64,000 nt of DNA from Streptomyces sp. AC1-42W (lineage in GTDB: Bacteria; Actinomycetota; Actinomycetes; Streptomycetales; Streptomycetaceae): assembly GCF_003248355.1 (NCBI RefSeq), contig NZ_QKWY01000001.1, positions 248,001 to 312,000 of the forward strand, written 5' to 3'. Shown piece after piece: positions 8,019 to 17,068 of the stretch (the first letter of the stretch is position 1; each line of letters opens with the position of its first letter). The notes under the pieces were generated by a model. That model saw nothing but the letters and a program-made list of their open reading frames with translations. It did no database searches and had not been told where the DNA came from. The translations under genes were made by a program, and so were the position numbers.

Positions 8019-8843
8019 TTACGGGGTGACGGCGAAGTGCTGGAGGATCGCGTCGGCCAGCTCCTGGTCGCCCTCCGTCTTGATCCGGTCCGCGACGGCG
8101 GCGGGACGCACCCGGCCGCAGGCCAGCCGTACGTACGTCTCCCAGTCCATGGACAGCGTGGCGGCCGGCCCGAGCGACGGGGCGACGTCCAGCGAACCGC
8201 GCCCCTCGGCATCCACCCGCACCGTGCGCAGGAACTCCAGGTCCCCGTGCACATCCAGCACGACCGCGGAGTTGGCCGGTGCCCCCGCGCTCTTGGCCAC
8301 CACCTTCGGCAGCCCGAGCAGCAGGATGTCGCGGGCGACCGCGGCGCCGGGGGAGTCCAGGTTGCCGGGGCGGCCCAGGGCCGTGCGCAGGTCCTGCTCG
8401 TGCACCCAGACGTCGAACGCGCGCATCCGCAGCGCCGTCTCCAGGGTCTGCTCGGCACCCAGCGGCGCCCGCACCATGGTCTCCGGGTCCCGCGTCTCGT
8501 TGCGCAGCTGCCGGGCCCGGCGAATGATCGTGTACTCCAGCTCGGAGGTCATCTCCGGCGCGGTGTGGTGGCGCCGGACGTCCACCTGCATCTCCATGTA
8601 GCGGGCGAAGTCGCTCTGCACATGGAAGAGATCGCGCGGCAGGGTGTGGATCGGACGCGGATCGCCGAGCTGCTCGCACTCCATGCCGATGATGTGCGAG
8701 ACGATGTCGCGCACCGACCAGTTGGGGCAGGGCGTGCGGCCGTTCCACTCGCCCTCGGTGAGCGGGCCCACCAGCTCGGCTATCGACTCGATGGAGTGGG
8801 TCCAGGCGTCGGCGTAGGTCTGAAGGCTGGGATGGACGGTCAC
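8019..8843 (-). CDS. Maleylpyruvate isomerase-like mycothiol-dependent enzyme (DinB-fold)
   Basis: 274 residues. The N-terminal four-helix MDMPI/DinB-type domain has the signature TPCPNWSVRDIVSHIIGME. Putative metal ligands are H50 in that motif plus D144 and H148 in FDVWVHEQDLR, matching the H-E/D-H arrangement known for the Corynebacterium enzyme. The C-terminal ~100 residues are the usual MDMPI C-domain. The family uses mycothiol, the actinobacterial thiol, as cofactor; most members have unknown substrates. The start is GTG with GAGGGG six bases upstream. It is divergent from the nitrilase gene, 178 bp away. Confidence 0.85.
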   Translation of the reverse strand: MTVHPSLQTYADAWTHSIESIAELVGPLTEGEWNGRTPCPNWSVRDIVSHIIGMECEQLGDPRPIHTLPRDLFHVQSDFARYMEMQVDVRRHHTAPEMTSELEYTIIRRARQLRNETRDPETMVRAPLGAEQTLETALRMRAFDVWVHEQDLRTALGRPGNLDSPGAAVARDILLLGLPKVVAKSAGAPANSAVVLDVHGDLEFLRTVRVDAEGRGSLDVAPSLGPAATLSMDWETYVRLACGRVRPAAVADRIKTEGDQELADAILQHFAVTP

Positions 8844-9021
8844 GTGACCCCTCGTGCGGTTCTGCGGTGCATGGGCAACTGGGCGCGGGCGGTCGGGCTG
8901 CGGGCTGCGGGCGGCGATTGGGTTCGATGGCTAAGTTACGCTGCGAGCAGGCACCCCGGCAGTGCTTTCGTGTGACGATCGTAGGCCGTGTCGACGGCTC
9001 GAATGCCAGGACGGTGGTAGT

Positions 9022-9807
9022 GTGCGCGCCTCCCTCATCCAGATCGCGGTAGACCCGGACGAATCCGTCGATTCCCGCAGGCGGCGCGCCGCCTCACTGG
9101 TCGTCGGACAACGGGGCTCGGACCTCGTGGTGCTCCCCGAACTGTGGCCCGTCGGCGCCTTCTCCTACACGGCGTTCGAGGACGAGGCGGAGCCGCTGAC
9201 CGGACCGACGCACCGGGCGATGGCGGAGGCCGCCGCCGAGGCCGGGGTCTGGTTGCACGCGGGCTCCCTCGTGGAGCGGGCGGACGACGGCACCCTCTAC
9301 AACACCGCGCTCGTCTTCTCCCCCCAGGGCGAACGGGTCGCCGCCTACCGCAAGATCCACCGCTTCGGCTTCGACCAGGGCGAGGCCGTCATGATGGGCG
9401 CCGGCGAGGACCTGGTGACCGTCGCCCTGCCCACGACCACGCTCGGCCTGGCCACCTGCTACGACCTGCGCTTCCCCGAGCTGTTCCGGGGCCTGATCGA
9501 TGCCGGGGCCGAAACCCTGGTCGTCGCCGCCGGCTGGCCGGAGCGCCGCCGCGCCCACTGGACCCTGCTCGCCCAGGCCCGTGCCGTCGAGAATCAGGCG
9601 TATGTGCTGGCCGTCGGCTGCGCCGGCACCCACGCGGGGGTCCCGCAGGCCGGACACTCCCTGGTCGTGGACCCCTGGGGCGAGGTGCTCGCGGAGGCGG
9701 GCGCGGGTGAGGAGGTGCTGACCGTGGAGTTCGACGTGGCCAAGGTCGCCGCGACACGGGAGCAGTTCCCCGCGCTCAAGGACCGGCGCCTGGGCCCGAC
9801 CGGATAG
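9022..9807 (+). CDS. Carbon-nitrogen hydrolase (nitrilase superfamily)
   Basis: A 261-residue cytoplasmic amidase of the nitrilase superfamily, with the full catalytic triad: E40 (VLPELW), K111 (YRKIHRFG) and C146 (ATCYDLRFPE). The sequence is closest in style to omega-amidase / deaminated-glutathione amidase (Nit1/Nit2) branches, which hydrolyse amide bonds of small dicarboxylic amides; the exact substrate is not certain. The GTG at 9022 starts the canonical first strand (RASLIQIAV); the frame is open 20 codons further up but that sequence is not family-like. A 36-bp perfect palindrome containing a parS site follows the stop. Confidence 0.88.
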   Translation: MRASLIQIAVDPDESVDSRRRRAASLVVGQRGSDLVVLPELWPVGAFSYTAFEDEAEPLTGPTHRAMAEAAAEAGVWLHAGSLVERADDGTLYNTALVFSPQGERVAAYRKIHRFGFDQGEAVMMGAGEDLVTVALPTTTLGLATCYDLRFPELFRGLIDAGAETLVVAAGWPERRRAHWTLLAQARAVENQAYVLAVGCAGTHAGVPQAGHSLVVDPWGEVLAEAGAGEEVLTVEFDVAKVAATREQFPALKDRRLGPTG

Positions 9808-9819
9808 ACCCGTCAGCCG

Positions 9820-9855
9820 GAAGGGCCCGTGTTTCACGTGAAACACGGGCCCTTC
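9820..9855. terminator. 36-bp perfect palindrome, terminator embedding a parS site
   Basis: The two 18-bp halves are exact reverse complements (outer part GAAGGGCCCGT, inner part GTTTCAC). It sits between the stop of the nitrilase gene (9807) and the stop of the minus-strand gene at 9873, the expected position of a bidirectional terminator. Confidence 0.7.
9831..9844. other. parS: parS site 1 (ParB binding)
   Basis: GTTTCACGTGAAAC, an exact match to the 14-bp parS consensus described for Streptomyces coelicolor ParB. It is intergenic, at the centre of the 36-bp palindrome. ParB spreads from such sites to segregate the origin region at sporulation. The two further copies in this window make chance improbable. 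Confidence 0.9.
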
Positions 9856-9872
9856 GGCGTACGACCGCGCGG

Positions 9873-10364
9873 TCAGTCCTCGTGCTCCTTCTCCGCCAGC
9901 ACGATCACGCAGACCGCCACCGCGATCAGCAGCGCCGGGTCCGCGTCCTCACGGACGATGTCGATGCCGTAGGTGTCGCGGACGGTCAGCCAGCGGCGGG
10001 AGATCTGGGCCAGCAGCTCACCGTCGTACTCCACGGCGAACTCGCGGTCCAGGATCTTGCCGCTGACGTCCAGCTCGGTACCGTCCACCAGCGTCACGCG
10101 GTAGTGGTTGCGGAGCAGCGAGAGCCGCTTGCGCTTGATCCGGGCCAGCTGCTCGCCGTCGCGTTCGATCAGCATCGTGTCGCGCAGGCTGAGGAGCTTC
10201 TGGCGGATCTCGACGACGATGCGGCCCTGCGCGTCCTTCAGCTCGAAGGTGTCGCGCACCCGCATGGCCTTGCCGTCGACCAGGAAGACCTTGCGGCCCT
10301 CCGTGTCCTCGATCCAGTAGTCGTCACCGATGCCGAGGAGGCGCTCGCGCACAAGAAGTCTCAT
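9873..10364 (-). CDS. LURP-one-related protein
   Basis: 163 residues starting MRLLVRERLLGIGDDYWI. The sequence is a series of beta strands typical of LURP-one/Tubby-like barrels: RKVFLVDGKAMRVRDTFEL, RKLLSLRDTM, LVDGTELDVSGKI. A short hydrophobic stretch near the end (LLIAVAVCVIVL) may be the buried central helix of the barrel rather than a membrane span. The function in bacteria is unknown; phospholipid or membrane association has been proposed for the fold. The ATG at 10362-10364 is divergent from the thioredoxin-NHL gene (49 bp), so the promoters must overlap closely. Confidence 0.8.
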   Translation of the reverse strand: MRLLVRERLLGIGDDYWIEDTEGRKVFLVDGKAMRVRDTFELKDAQGRIVVEIRQKLLSLRDTMLIERDGEQLARIKRKRLSLLRNHYRVTLVDGTELDVSGKILDREFAVEYDGELLAQISRRWLTVRDTYGIDIVREDADPALLIAVAVCVIVLAEKEHED

Positions 10365-10413
10365 GGCCCCCAGGTTCCCCGACCCACCGGCGGAATGCGG
10401 GGAGGCCACGGTG

Positions 10414-12252
10414 ATGTTGACTGGTGCCATGGCAACACGTGCGCGCGTCAGGGCCCCCGAACTCGTCGGCAAGGGCGGCTGGCTCAATACAGGCGACCGG
10501 CAGTACACCCTCGCCGACCTGCGGGGACGCATCGTCGTCCTGGATTTCTGGACCTTCTGCTGTGTGAACTGCCTGCATGTCCTCGATGAGCTGCGCGAGC
10601 TGGAGGAGAAGCACCGCGACACCGTCGTGATCATCGGCGTGCACTCACCGAAGTTCGTCCACGAGGCCGAGCACCAGGCCGTCGTGGACGCGGTGGAGCG
10701 GTACGAGGTCCACCACCCGGTGCTCGACGACCCCGAGCTGGCCACCTGGAAGCAGTACGCCGTACGCGCCTGGCCCACGCTCGTCGTCATCGACCCCGAG
10801 GGCTATGTCGTCGCCCAGCACGCCGGTGAGGGGCACGCCCACGCCATCGAGAAGCTGGTCGAGGAGCTGGAGGCGGAGCACGGCGCGAAGGGCACCCTGC
10901 GCCGCGGCGACGGCCCGTACGTCGCGCCGGAGCCGGTCGCCACCCATCTGCGGTTCCCCGGCAAGGCGCTGGCCCTCGCGGACGGCGGCTTCCTGGTCTC
11001 CGACACCACCCGGCACCGGCTGGTCGAGCTGGACCCGGACGGCGAGACCGTGCGCCGGCACTTCGGGACGGGCGAGCGCGGATTCGCCGACGGCGGGCCG
11101 GAGCAGGTCCGCTTCAGCGAGCCCCAGGGCCTCGCCCTGCTGCCCGACGGGCGGATCGCGGTCGCCGACACGGTCAACCACGCCCTCCGCGCGCTCGACC
11201 TCACCACCGGGGAGACGACCACCCTCGCCGGTACCGGCCGCCAGTGGTGGCAGGGCGCGGCCACCAGCGGTCCGGCCCGCGAGACCGACCTCTCCTCGCC
11301 GTGGGACGTCGCCTGGTTCGGCGACCGGCTCTGGATCGCCATGGCCGGTGTCCACCAGTTGTGGACGTACGACCCCGAGGACGGCACCGTACGCGCCGCC
11401 GCCGGGACCACCAACGAGGGCCTGGTCGACGGGCCCGGCGCGGAGGCGTGGTTCGCCCAGCCGTCCGGGCTCGCGGCGGCCGGCGAGCGGCTGTGGGTCG
11501 CCGACTCGGAGACGTCCGCGCTGCGCTGGGTCGACCGAGAGGGCGCCGTGCACACCGCCGTGGGCACCGGGCTCTTCGACTTCGGCCACCGGGACGGGGA
11601 GGCCGGGCAGGCCCTGTTCCAGCATCCGCTGGGCGTCACCGCCCTCCCGGACGGGTCCGTCGCCGTCTGCGACACGTACAACCACGCCCTGCGCCGCTAC
11701 GACCCGGCGACCGACGAGGTCACCACCCTCGCCACGGACCTGCGGGAGCCCAGCGGGGCCGTCCTGGTGGACGGCGACCTCGTCGTCGTGGAGTCCGCCC
11801 GGCACCGGCTGACCCGGCTGCGGCTGCCCGAGGAGGCGGTACGCGTCGCCGAGCGGGCCCACCGCACCCAGCGGGCGGCCACCGAGGTCGCGCCCGGCGC
11901 GCTCCGGCTCGACATCGTCTTCCAGGCCCCCGCCGGGCAGAAGCTGGACACCCGGTACGGGCCCTCGACCCGGCTGCTGGTCTCCGCCACTCCGCCGGAA
12001 CTGCTGGCCTCGGGCGACGGCGCGGGCACCGACCTGTTCCGCGACCTCGTCCTCGCGGACGGCGTCACCGAGGGCGTCCTCCACGTCTCCGCGATGGCCG
12101 CGTCCTGCGACGACGACCCGGCGAACGAGTACCCGGCCTGCCATGTCCACCAGCAGGACTGGGGCGTCCCGGTCCGCGTCACGGAGGGCGGGGCCGCCCG
12201 GCTGCCGCTGGTGCTGGCCGGCCTGGACGAGGACGGGTCAGGCGTCGGCTGA
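10414..12252 (+). CDS. Thioredoxin-like / NHL-repeat fusion protein
   Basis: 612 residues. Residues ~20-170 form a TlpA/AhpC-type thioredoxin fold with the redox motif FCCVNC (CxxC) after VVLDFWT, and cis-proline region RAWPTLVV. Residues ~190-500 hold repeated NHL beta-propeller blades (ALADGGFLVSDTTRHRLVEL, LLPDGRIAVADTVNHALRAL, ALPDGSVAVCDTYNHALRRY). The C-terminus is a small extra domain. There is no signal peptide, so it is cytoplasmic. The family resembles the NHLRC2 architecture; a disulfide-exchange role is inferred. GGGAGG lies eight bases before the chosen ATG; a GTG one codon up and an ATG at 10429 are alternatives. Its 3' end overlaps the convergent SARP gene by 15 bp. Confidence 0.9.
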   Translation: MLTGAMATRARVRAPELVGKGGWLNTGDRQYTLADLRGRIVVLDFWTFCCVNCLHVLDELRELEEKHRDTVVIIGVHSPKFVHEAEHQAVVDAVERYEVHHPVLDDPELATWKQYAVRAWPTLVVIDPEGYVVAQHAGEGHAHAIEKLVEELEAEHGAKGTLRRGDGPYVAPEPVATHLRFPGKALALADGGFLVSDTTRHRLVELDPDGETVRRHFGTGERGFADGGPEQVRFSEPQGLALLPDGRIAVADTVNHALRALDLTTGETTTLAGTGRQWWQGAATSGPARETDLSSPWDVAWFGDRLWIAMAGVHQLWTYDPEDGTVRAAAGTTNEGLVDGPGAEAWFAQPSGLAAAGERLWVADSETSALRWVDREGAVHTAVGTGLFDFGHRDGEAGQALFQHPLGVTALPDGSVAVCDTYNHALRRYDPATDEVTTLATDLREPSGAVLVDGDLVVVESARHRLTRLRLPEEAVRVAERAHRTQRAATEVAPGALRLDIVFQAPAGQKLDTRYGPSTRLLVSATPPELLASGDGAGTDLFRDLVLADGVTEGVLHVSAMAASCDDDPANEYPACHVHQQDWGVPVRVTEGGAARLPLVLAGLDEDGSGVG

Positions 12253-15150
12253 CAGGCGGCGTGCCGCCTCGTCCCGGCGGCGCACGTAGTCCGGGCTCGC
12301 CGTGACGCGCAGCAGCGCCTCCAGGGCCCGGACCGCGCCCTCGTCGTAGCCCGTGCGCTCCGCCTCGGACGCGGCCTCGTCCAGGAGGCGGATGCCCTTC
12401 TCCTCCGCGCCGAGGGCGAGACGCGCCTCCCCGCTGACGGACAGCAGCAGCACCCGGCGGGCCGCCTCCTCCTGCTCGGGGCCCAGGTCGAAGGCGGTCC
12501 TGGCGGAGTCCAGGGCGTCCTGCGGCCGGCCTGCCGTGAGCTGCATCCGGGCCAGGTGCTGGAGCGCGAGCATCTCCGTATGGGCGTCGGGCTCCTCCCG
12601 GGCCAGCTCCAGCGCCCGTTCGCAGCTCTCCATCGCCAGTTCGAGGTCTCCTTGCTCGGCCTGCACGATCGCCAGGTTGACCAGCGCCGTCGCCTCGCCG
12701 AGCCGGTCCCCGCACTGCCGGGCGAGACCGGGCGACGGATCGAGTATGGCGACGGCCTCACCCGTCCTGCCCTCCTCCGTCAGCACCCAGCCGAGCAGAT
12801 TGCGGACCCGTGATTCGGCGTACGGGTCCTTGAGGTCGAGGGCCGCGGCGAGGGCCAGCTCCAGCATCGGCGTCCAGCCGTCCCGGACCCGCCACACCAT
12901 GTGCGGCCACTGGAGCAGGATGATCCGCCAGGCCCGGTCGTCGAGCCCGGCGGTCCTGGCGGCCGCGGCGGCCAGGGTCAGGTCCTCGCGTTCGGCGGCC
13001 AGCCACCGCATGGCCTCCGTCCGGTCGGTGAAGTCCCGGATCGCGGCCGGCGCGCGGTAGCCGTCGGGCAGGACGAAGCAGGGCTCGCCGCCCGGTTCCG
13101 CCGTGTCGGCGGCCGCGAGCGCGGTGGCGATGTAGTGGTCGAGCACGCCCCGGAGCGCGTCCGGCCCGGCCTCCGGGTCGAGCCCGCGCGCGTACAGCCG
13201 GACGAGATCGTGCAGTATCCAGCGCCCCGGACCGGCCTCCGTGACCAGATGGGCGGCGGCGAGCCGTTCCAGCGCGGCCCCTGCGGTGACCGGGTCGCTC
13301 CCGGCGAGCGCGGCGGCGGTGTACGGGTCGAAGTGGCTGCCCGGGTGGTGGCCGAGCCGGCTGAGGTGGTGGACGGCGTCCGCGGGCAGCTGCTGCACGG
13401 TGAGCCGGAGCGCGGCGGAGACGCCGGTGTCCTCCACGTTCAGGTACGACAGTCGGCTCCGCTCGTCCGCGAGTTCGTCGGCCATCGCGGCCAGCGTCCA
13501 CTGCGGCCGGCCGGCCAGCCGGGCCGCCGTCACCCGCAGGGCCAGGGGCAGTCCACCGCACAGTTCGGCCAGCCGCCCGGCCGCCACCGGTTCGGCCAGG
13601 ACCCGTTCCTCGCCGAGGACCCCGGCGAGCAGCGCGGTGCCGTCCGGCGGCTCCAGTATGTCCAGCGGGACGGGGACGGCGGCGTCCGAGGCGATGAGCC
13701 CCTCCAGCCGGTGCCTGCTGGTCACCAGCGTGACGCAGTCCGCCCCGCCCGGCAGCAGCGGCCTGACCTGCGCCGAGTTGCGGGCGTTGTCGAGCACGAC
13801 GAGCAGGCTCAGCCGGTCGGTCAGCGACCGGAACAGGGCCGCCGCGCCGGCCGCCGACTCCGGGACGCGGCGGGGCGCCACCCCGAGCGCGAGCAGGAAC
13901 TCCCGCAGCACCTCCAGCGGGGTCGGCTCGGCGGTGTCCCCGAACCCGCGCAGATCGGCGAACAGCCGACCGTCCGGGAAGGCGGCGGGGGACCGGCGTG
14001 CCCAGTGCAGCGCCAGCGCGGTCTTGCCGACCCCGGCGGGCCCGGTGACCAGGCACACGGGCGCCTCCCCGGCGGCGGCCCGGGACAGGGCGGTCAGCTC
14101 GGCGCCGCGCCCGTGGAACCCGCGCGGGGCACGGGGCAGCAGATCGACGGCCTGCGCGGCCGCGAGGGCGGGCGCCGCCGCGGGCGCGCGGGCGGGCGCC
14201 GCCGCGGGCGCGCGGGCGGGCGCCGCCGCGGGCGCGGCTCCCCCGTTGGGCGCGGCGGGTGCGGCAGGGGCGCCGGGCCCGTGGTCCCCGGCCTCCGCGC
14301 CGGTCGGGTCGGGGGCATCGGCGGCGTCGGGCGCCTGCGGGCCGGGGGCCACGGGCCCGGCGGCCACCGCTTCGGGCGCCCCGGCGGGCTCCGTGCGGCG
14401 GACCGGGCCCTCGTCGCCCCGCAGGATGCGGGCGTACGCGTCGGCCAGTTCGCGGCCCGGATCGATGCCCAGTTCGTCGGCCAGCAGGCGGCGGGTCCGG
14501 TGGAAGCAGTCCAGCGCTTCGGACTGGCGGCCCGAGCGGTACAGGGCCGTCACCAGGCCCGCCGCCAGGGATTCGCGCAGCGGGTGGGCGACCGACTCCG
14601 CGCGCAGGACCGCCGCCGCGCGGTGGTGCTCGCCCAGCTCCCCGTACGCACGGGCCAGTTGCTCGACCGTCGAGAGCCGGGACTCCTCCAGCGCGTGGGC
14701 CGCCGCCTGCAGGGGGGCGCTGGCGTAGGTGCCGGTGAGAGCGGGGCCCTCCCACAGCGACAGGGCCTCCTTCAGCATCAGCACCGTGTCCGCGGGGCCC
14801 CGCTGCTCGCGGGCCAGCATCAGCAGTTCCTCGAACCGCTGGGAGTCAAGCAGTGTCTCCGGCACCCGGAGCACATACGCGTCCCCGAGCGTCGCCAGCT
14901 CGACCCCGTACGCCTCCGCGTCCGCGTCCACCAGCAGAGCCCGCAGCCGGGAGACATGGCCCTGGATCACCGTCCGCGCGTGCAGCGGTGGTTCGTCGTC
15001 CCACAGGCAGTCCGTCAGCCGGGCCATCGATACGGGGGTGTTGGCGTGCAGCAGCAGGGCGGCGAGCAGACTGCGGCGCTTGGCGGGGCCGAGCGGCAGC
15101 GGACCGGTCAGTGTGTCCACACAGACGGTGCCGAGCAGCCGGAACTCCAC
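12238..15150 (-). CDS. AfsR-like SARP regulator with NB-ARC and TPR domains
   Basis: A 970-residue transcriptional regulator. Residues 1-95 are the OmpR-type winged helix of SARPs (LGPAKRRSLLAALLLHAN, TVIQGHVSRLRALL); ~96-243 the BTAD; ~250-345 an Ala/Pro-rich linker with internal repeats; ~350-620 an NB-ARC ATPase with P-loop GPAGVGKTAL (~368) and Walker B LLVVLDNARN (~448); ~740-960 TPR-like helices (GEATALVNLAIVQAEQGDLE). AfsR-type SARPs activate secondary-metabolite or differentiation genes and are often targets of Ser/Thr kinases. No biosynthetic cluster is visible here, so it may be a pleiotropic regulator. The start is GTG. It is not AfsR itself as far as I can tell. Confidence 0.9.
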   Translation of the reverse strand: MEFRLLGTVCVDTLTGPLPLGPAKRRSLLAALLLHANTPVSMARLTDCLWDDEPPLHARTVIQGHVSRLRALLVDADAEAYGVELATLGDAYVLRVPETLLDSQRFEELLMLAREQRGPADTVLMLKEALSLWEGPALTGTYASAPLQAAAHALEESRLSTVEQLARAYGELGEHHRAAAVLRAESVAHPLRESLAAGLVTALYRSGRQSEALDCFHRTRRLLADELGIDPGRELADAYARILRGDEGPVRRTEPAGAPEAVAAGPVAPGPQAPDAADAPDPTGAEAGDHGPGAPAAPAAPNGGAAPAAAPARAPAAAPARAPAAAPALAAAQAVDLLPRAPRGFHGRGAELTALSRAAAGEAPVCLVTGPAGVGKTALALHWARRSPAAFPDGRLFADLRGFGDTAEPTPLEVLREFLLALGVAPRRVPESAAGAAALFRSLTDRLSLLVVLDNARNSAQVRPLLPGGADCVTLVTSRHRLEGLIASDAAVPVPLDILEPPDGTALLAGVLGEERVLAEPVAAGRLAELCGGLPLALRVTAARLAGRPQWTLAAMADELADERSRLSYLNVEDTGVSAALRLTVQQLPADAVHHLSRLGHHPGSHFDPYTAAALAGSDPVTAGAALERLAAAHLVTEAGPGRWILHDLVRLYARGLDPEAGPDALRGVLDHYIATALAAADTAEPGGEPCFVLPDGYRAPAAIRDFTDRTEAMRWLAAEREDLTLAAAAARTAGLDDRAWRIILLQWPHMVWRVRDGWTPMLELALAAALDLKDPYAESRVRNLLGWVLTEEGRTGEAVAILDPSPGLARQCGDRLGEATALVNLAIVQAEQGDLELAMESCERALELAREEPDAHTEMLALQHLARMQLTAGRPQDALDSARTAFDLGPEQEEAARRVLLLSVSGEARLALGAEEKGIRLLDEAASEAERTGYDEGAVRALEALLRVTASPDYVRRRDEAARRLSADA
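14166..14236. repeat. Three 24-bp tandem repeats in the SARP linker
   Basis: The unit begins GGGCGGGCGCCGCCGC and repeats exactly at 14166, 14190 and 14214 (the last slightly short). In the minus-strand gene it encodes a repeated eight-residue PAAAPARA unit. It lies in the flexible linker, so copy number probably varies between strains. Confidence 0.85.
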
Positions 15151-15261
15151 GAGCGGCTTCCCTCCCGGGTCTGACGCGCCCGGTGCCGGGTCACGGGCAA
15201 GAGCCCAGAATATCGGGGACTCCGGCGCGGCGTTCCGGGGGTATGGCCGGATCGTACCCGG

Positions 15262-15480
15262 TCACAGGTGCCGTTCGTCGTCGGACACCACCGTCGTGGT
15301 GGGCGGTACGACCATGCGGCGGCGCCGGATGACGCTCGCGTAGACGCAGACACCGATGATGCCGACGATCATCATGATCCAGCCGACCAGATCGACGCTG
15401 ACGCTGTCCATGTGCCAGTCGGTCGCGAAGGCGAGGATCGCCCCCGCGCCGATGAGGATGATGCATCCTCCGAGTCCCAT
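15262..15480 (-). CDS. Small two-helix membrane protein (DUF6458-like)
   Basis: 72 residues with two transmembrane segments (LGGCIILIGAGAILAF and LVGWIMMIVGIIGVCVYASV), an RRRR stop-transfer patch and a polar tail ending DDERHL. This layout matches the small actinobacterial DUF6458 family; function unknown. The ATG was chosen over the longer frame because GGAGG stands nine bases upstream and the first helix begins right after it. It lies between the SARP start and the aminopeptidase end. Confidence 0.75.
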   Translation of the reverse strand: MGLGGCIILIGAGAILAFATDWHMDSVSVDLVGWIMMIVGIIGVCVYASVIRRRRMVVPPTTTVVSDDERHL

Positions 15481-15640
15481 GAATCCCGCCTCCTCGGCGG
15501 CCCGGCATCTCCGGGCCGTGTACGGAGCGCGTACCCTGCGCGGCAACGAGCATGCGCGGGGCGTGGGTTGGCGCGTACCGTGCGCCGGGCCGGGGCCCCC
15601 GCCGGCTCCTGGCCGGCCCCCGGCTCGCGGCCTCGTTCCG

Positions 15641-16939
15641 TCAGCCCGTCAGGAACGCCGCGAGGGCGTTCGCCAGCAGGTACGGGTCGTCCGCGCCGCA
15701 GAGTTCGCGGGCGCTGTGCATGGACAGGATGGCGACGCCGATGTCCACGGTCTTGATGCCGTGGCGCGCGGCGGTGATGGGGCCGATCGTCGTGCCGCAG
15801 GGCATCGCGTTGTTGGAGACGAACGTCTGCCACGGCACGCCCGCCTTCTCGCAGGCCGCGGCGAACACGGAGCGGCCGGCACCGTCCGTCGCGTACCGCA
15901 TGTTGACGTTGACCTTGAGGATGGGGCCGCCGTTGAGGACCGGATGGTGCGTGGGGTCGTGGCGCTCCGCGTAGTTGGGGTGGACCGCGTGGCCGGTGTC
16001 GGACGAGAGGCAGACCGTACCGGCGAAGGCGCGGGAGCGGTCCTCGTATCCCCCGCCCCGGGCGAAGACCGACCGTTCCAGGACCGTGCCGAGCAGCGGC
16101 CCGTCCGCGCCGGTGTCGGACTGCGAGCCGTTCTCCTCGTGGTCGAAGGCGGCCATCACCGGGATGTACGGCAGCTCGGCGTCGGGCTCCCTCGCGACGG
16201 CGGCGAGCGCCGCGGTCGCCGCGTGCACCGAGAGCAGGTTGTCCATGCGTGGACCGGCCACCAGCTCGCGGTCGCGGCCCAGGTAGGACGGCGGCTCGAC
16301 GGGGTGCGGCATGAGGTCCCAGCCGGTGATGTCCTCGGCGTCGACGCCCGCCTCATCGGCGACGAACCGGATGAGGTCGCCCTCCTCCACGTCCCCGAGG
16401 CCCCAGATGGGCTGCATGTGCTTCTGCCGGTCCAGCTTGAGCCCGTCGCTGTTGACCGACCGGTCCAGGTGCACGGCGAGCTGGGGGACGCGCAGCAGCG
16501 GCCGGTCGATGGAGACCAGCCGGTCCGTGCCGTCGCGGAGCGAAATCCGGCCGGCGAGACCGAGGTCGCGATCCAGCCAGGTGTTGAGCAGGGTGCCGCC
16601 GTAGATCTCCACGGCGATCTGGCGCCAGCCGTACGCGCCGGTGTCGGGCAGCGGCTTGACCCGGAGGTTCGGCGAGTCGGTGTGTGCGCCGACGATCCGG
16701 AACGGGGTGTGCGCCCCGGCGCCCTCCGGCACGTACCAGGCGACGATCGCGCCACCGCGCAGAACGTACGTGCCACCTGTGGTTCCGTCCCAGGCCGCGG
16801 TCTCCTCCAGCTGCCGGAATCCGGCCTTCTCCAGTCGCGCGGCGGCGGTCGCCACGGCGTGGTACGGGGAGGGGGAGGCCATCAGGAAGGCCATCAGATC
16901 GTCGGTGTGCCCGCGGTCGAAGCGGGGGGAGGAACTCAT
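15641..16939 (-). CDS. M18-family aminopeptidase
   Basis: A 432-residue cytoplasmic dizinc aminopeptidase (aspartyl-aminopeptidase type). Zinc ligand and catalytic motifs are present: GAHTDSPNLR (H86), GPRMDNL, FDHEENGSQS (Glu base and ligand), and late STHH-like and HxxxH regions (AILSMHSARELCG). The length is normal for the prokaryotic M18 group. It removes N-terminal residues, preferring acidic or neutral ones, from peptides. An alternative GTG lies three codons upstream (MKNM); neither has a strong ribosome site. It is transcribed in the same direction as the FadE5-like gene upstream but is separated from it by a strong hairpin, so it is probably independent. Confidence 0.9.
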   Translation of the reverse strand: MSSSPRFDRGHTDDLMAFLMASPSPYHAVATAAARLEKAGFRQLEETAAWDGTTGGTYVLRGGAIVAWYVPEGAGAHTPFRIVGAHTDSPNLRVKPLPDTGAYGWRQIAVEIYGGTLLNTWLDRDLGLAGRISLRDGTDRLVSIDRPLLRVPQLAVHLDRSVNSDGLKLDRQKHMQPIWGLGDVEEGDLIRFVADEAGVDAEDITGWDLMPHPVEPPSYLGRDRELVAGPRMDNLLSVHAATAALAAVAREPDAELPYIPVMAAFDHEENGSQSDTGADGPLLGTVLERSVFARGGGYEDRSRAFAGTVCLSSDTGHAVHPNYAERHDPTHHPVLNGGPILKVNVNMRYATDGAGRSVFAAACEKAGVPWQTFVSNNAMPCGTTIGPITAARHGIKTVDIGVAILSMHSARELCGADDPYLLANALAAFLTG

Positions 16940-17008
16940 GTTCTTCACTGTAGCCAGACGTGGCCGAAAGGATTCCCCGTCGCCCCCGCCCGGCTCCGGG
17001 CATCGTCC

Positions 17009-17048
17009 GGCCGCCGCCGCCCGGACGGGGGTCCGGGCGGCGGCGGCC
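17009..17048 (-). terminator. Strong hairpin terminator after the acyl-CoA dehydrogenase gene
   Basis: A perfect 18-bp GC stem (GGCCGCCGCCGCCCGGAC against its complement) around a GGGG loop, 21 bp downstream of the minus-strand stop at 17069. Confidence 0.85.
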
Positions 17049-17068
17049 GTGGAAGGTGCGGAAGGCGC

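Noticed and set aside
14166..14236. Intergenic repeat or integration site
   Set aside because: It lies inside the SARP coding sequence and encodes a simple Ala/Pro linker.
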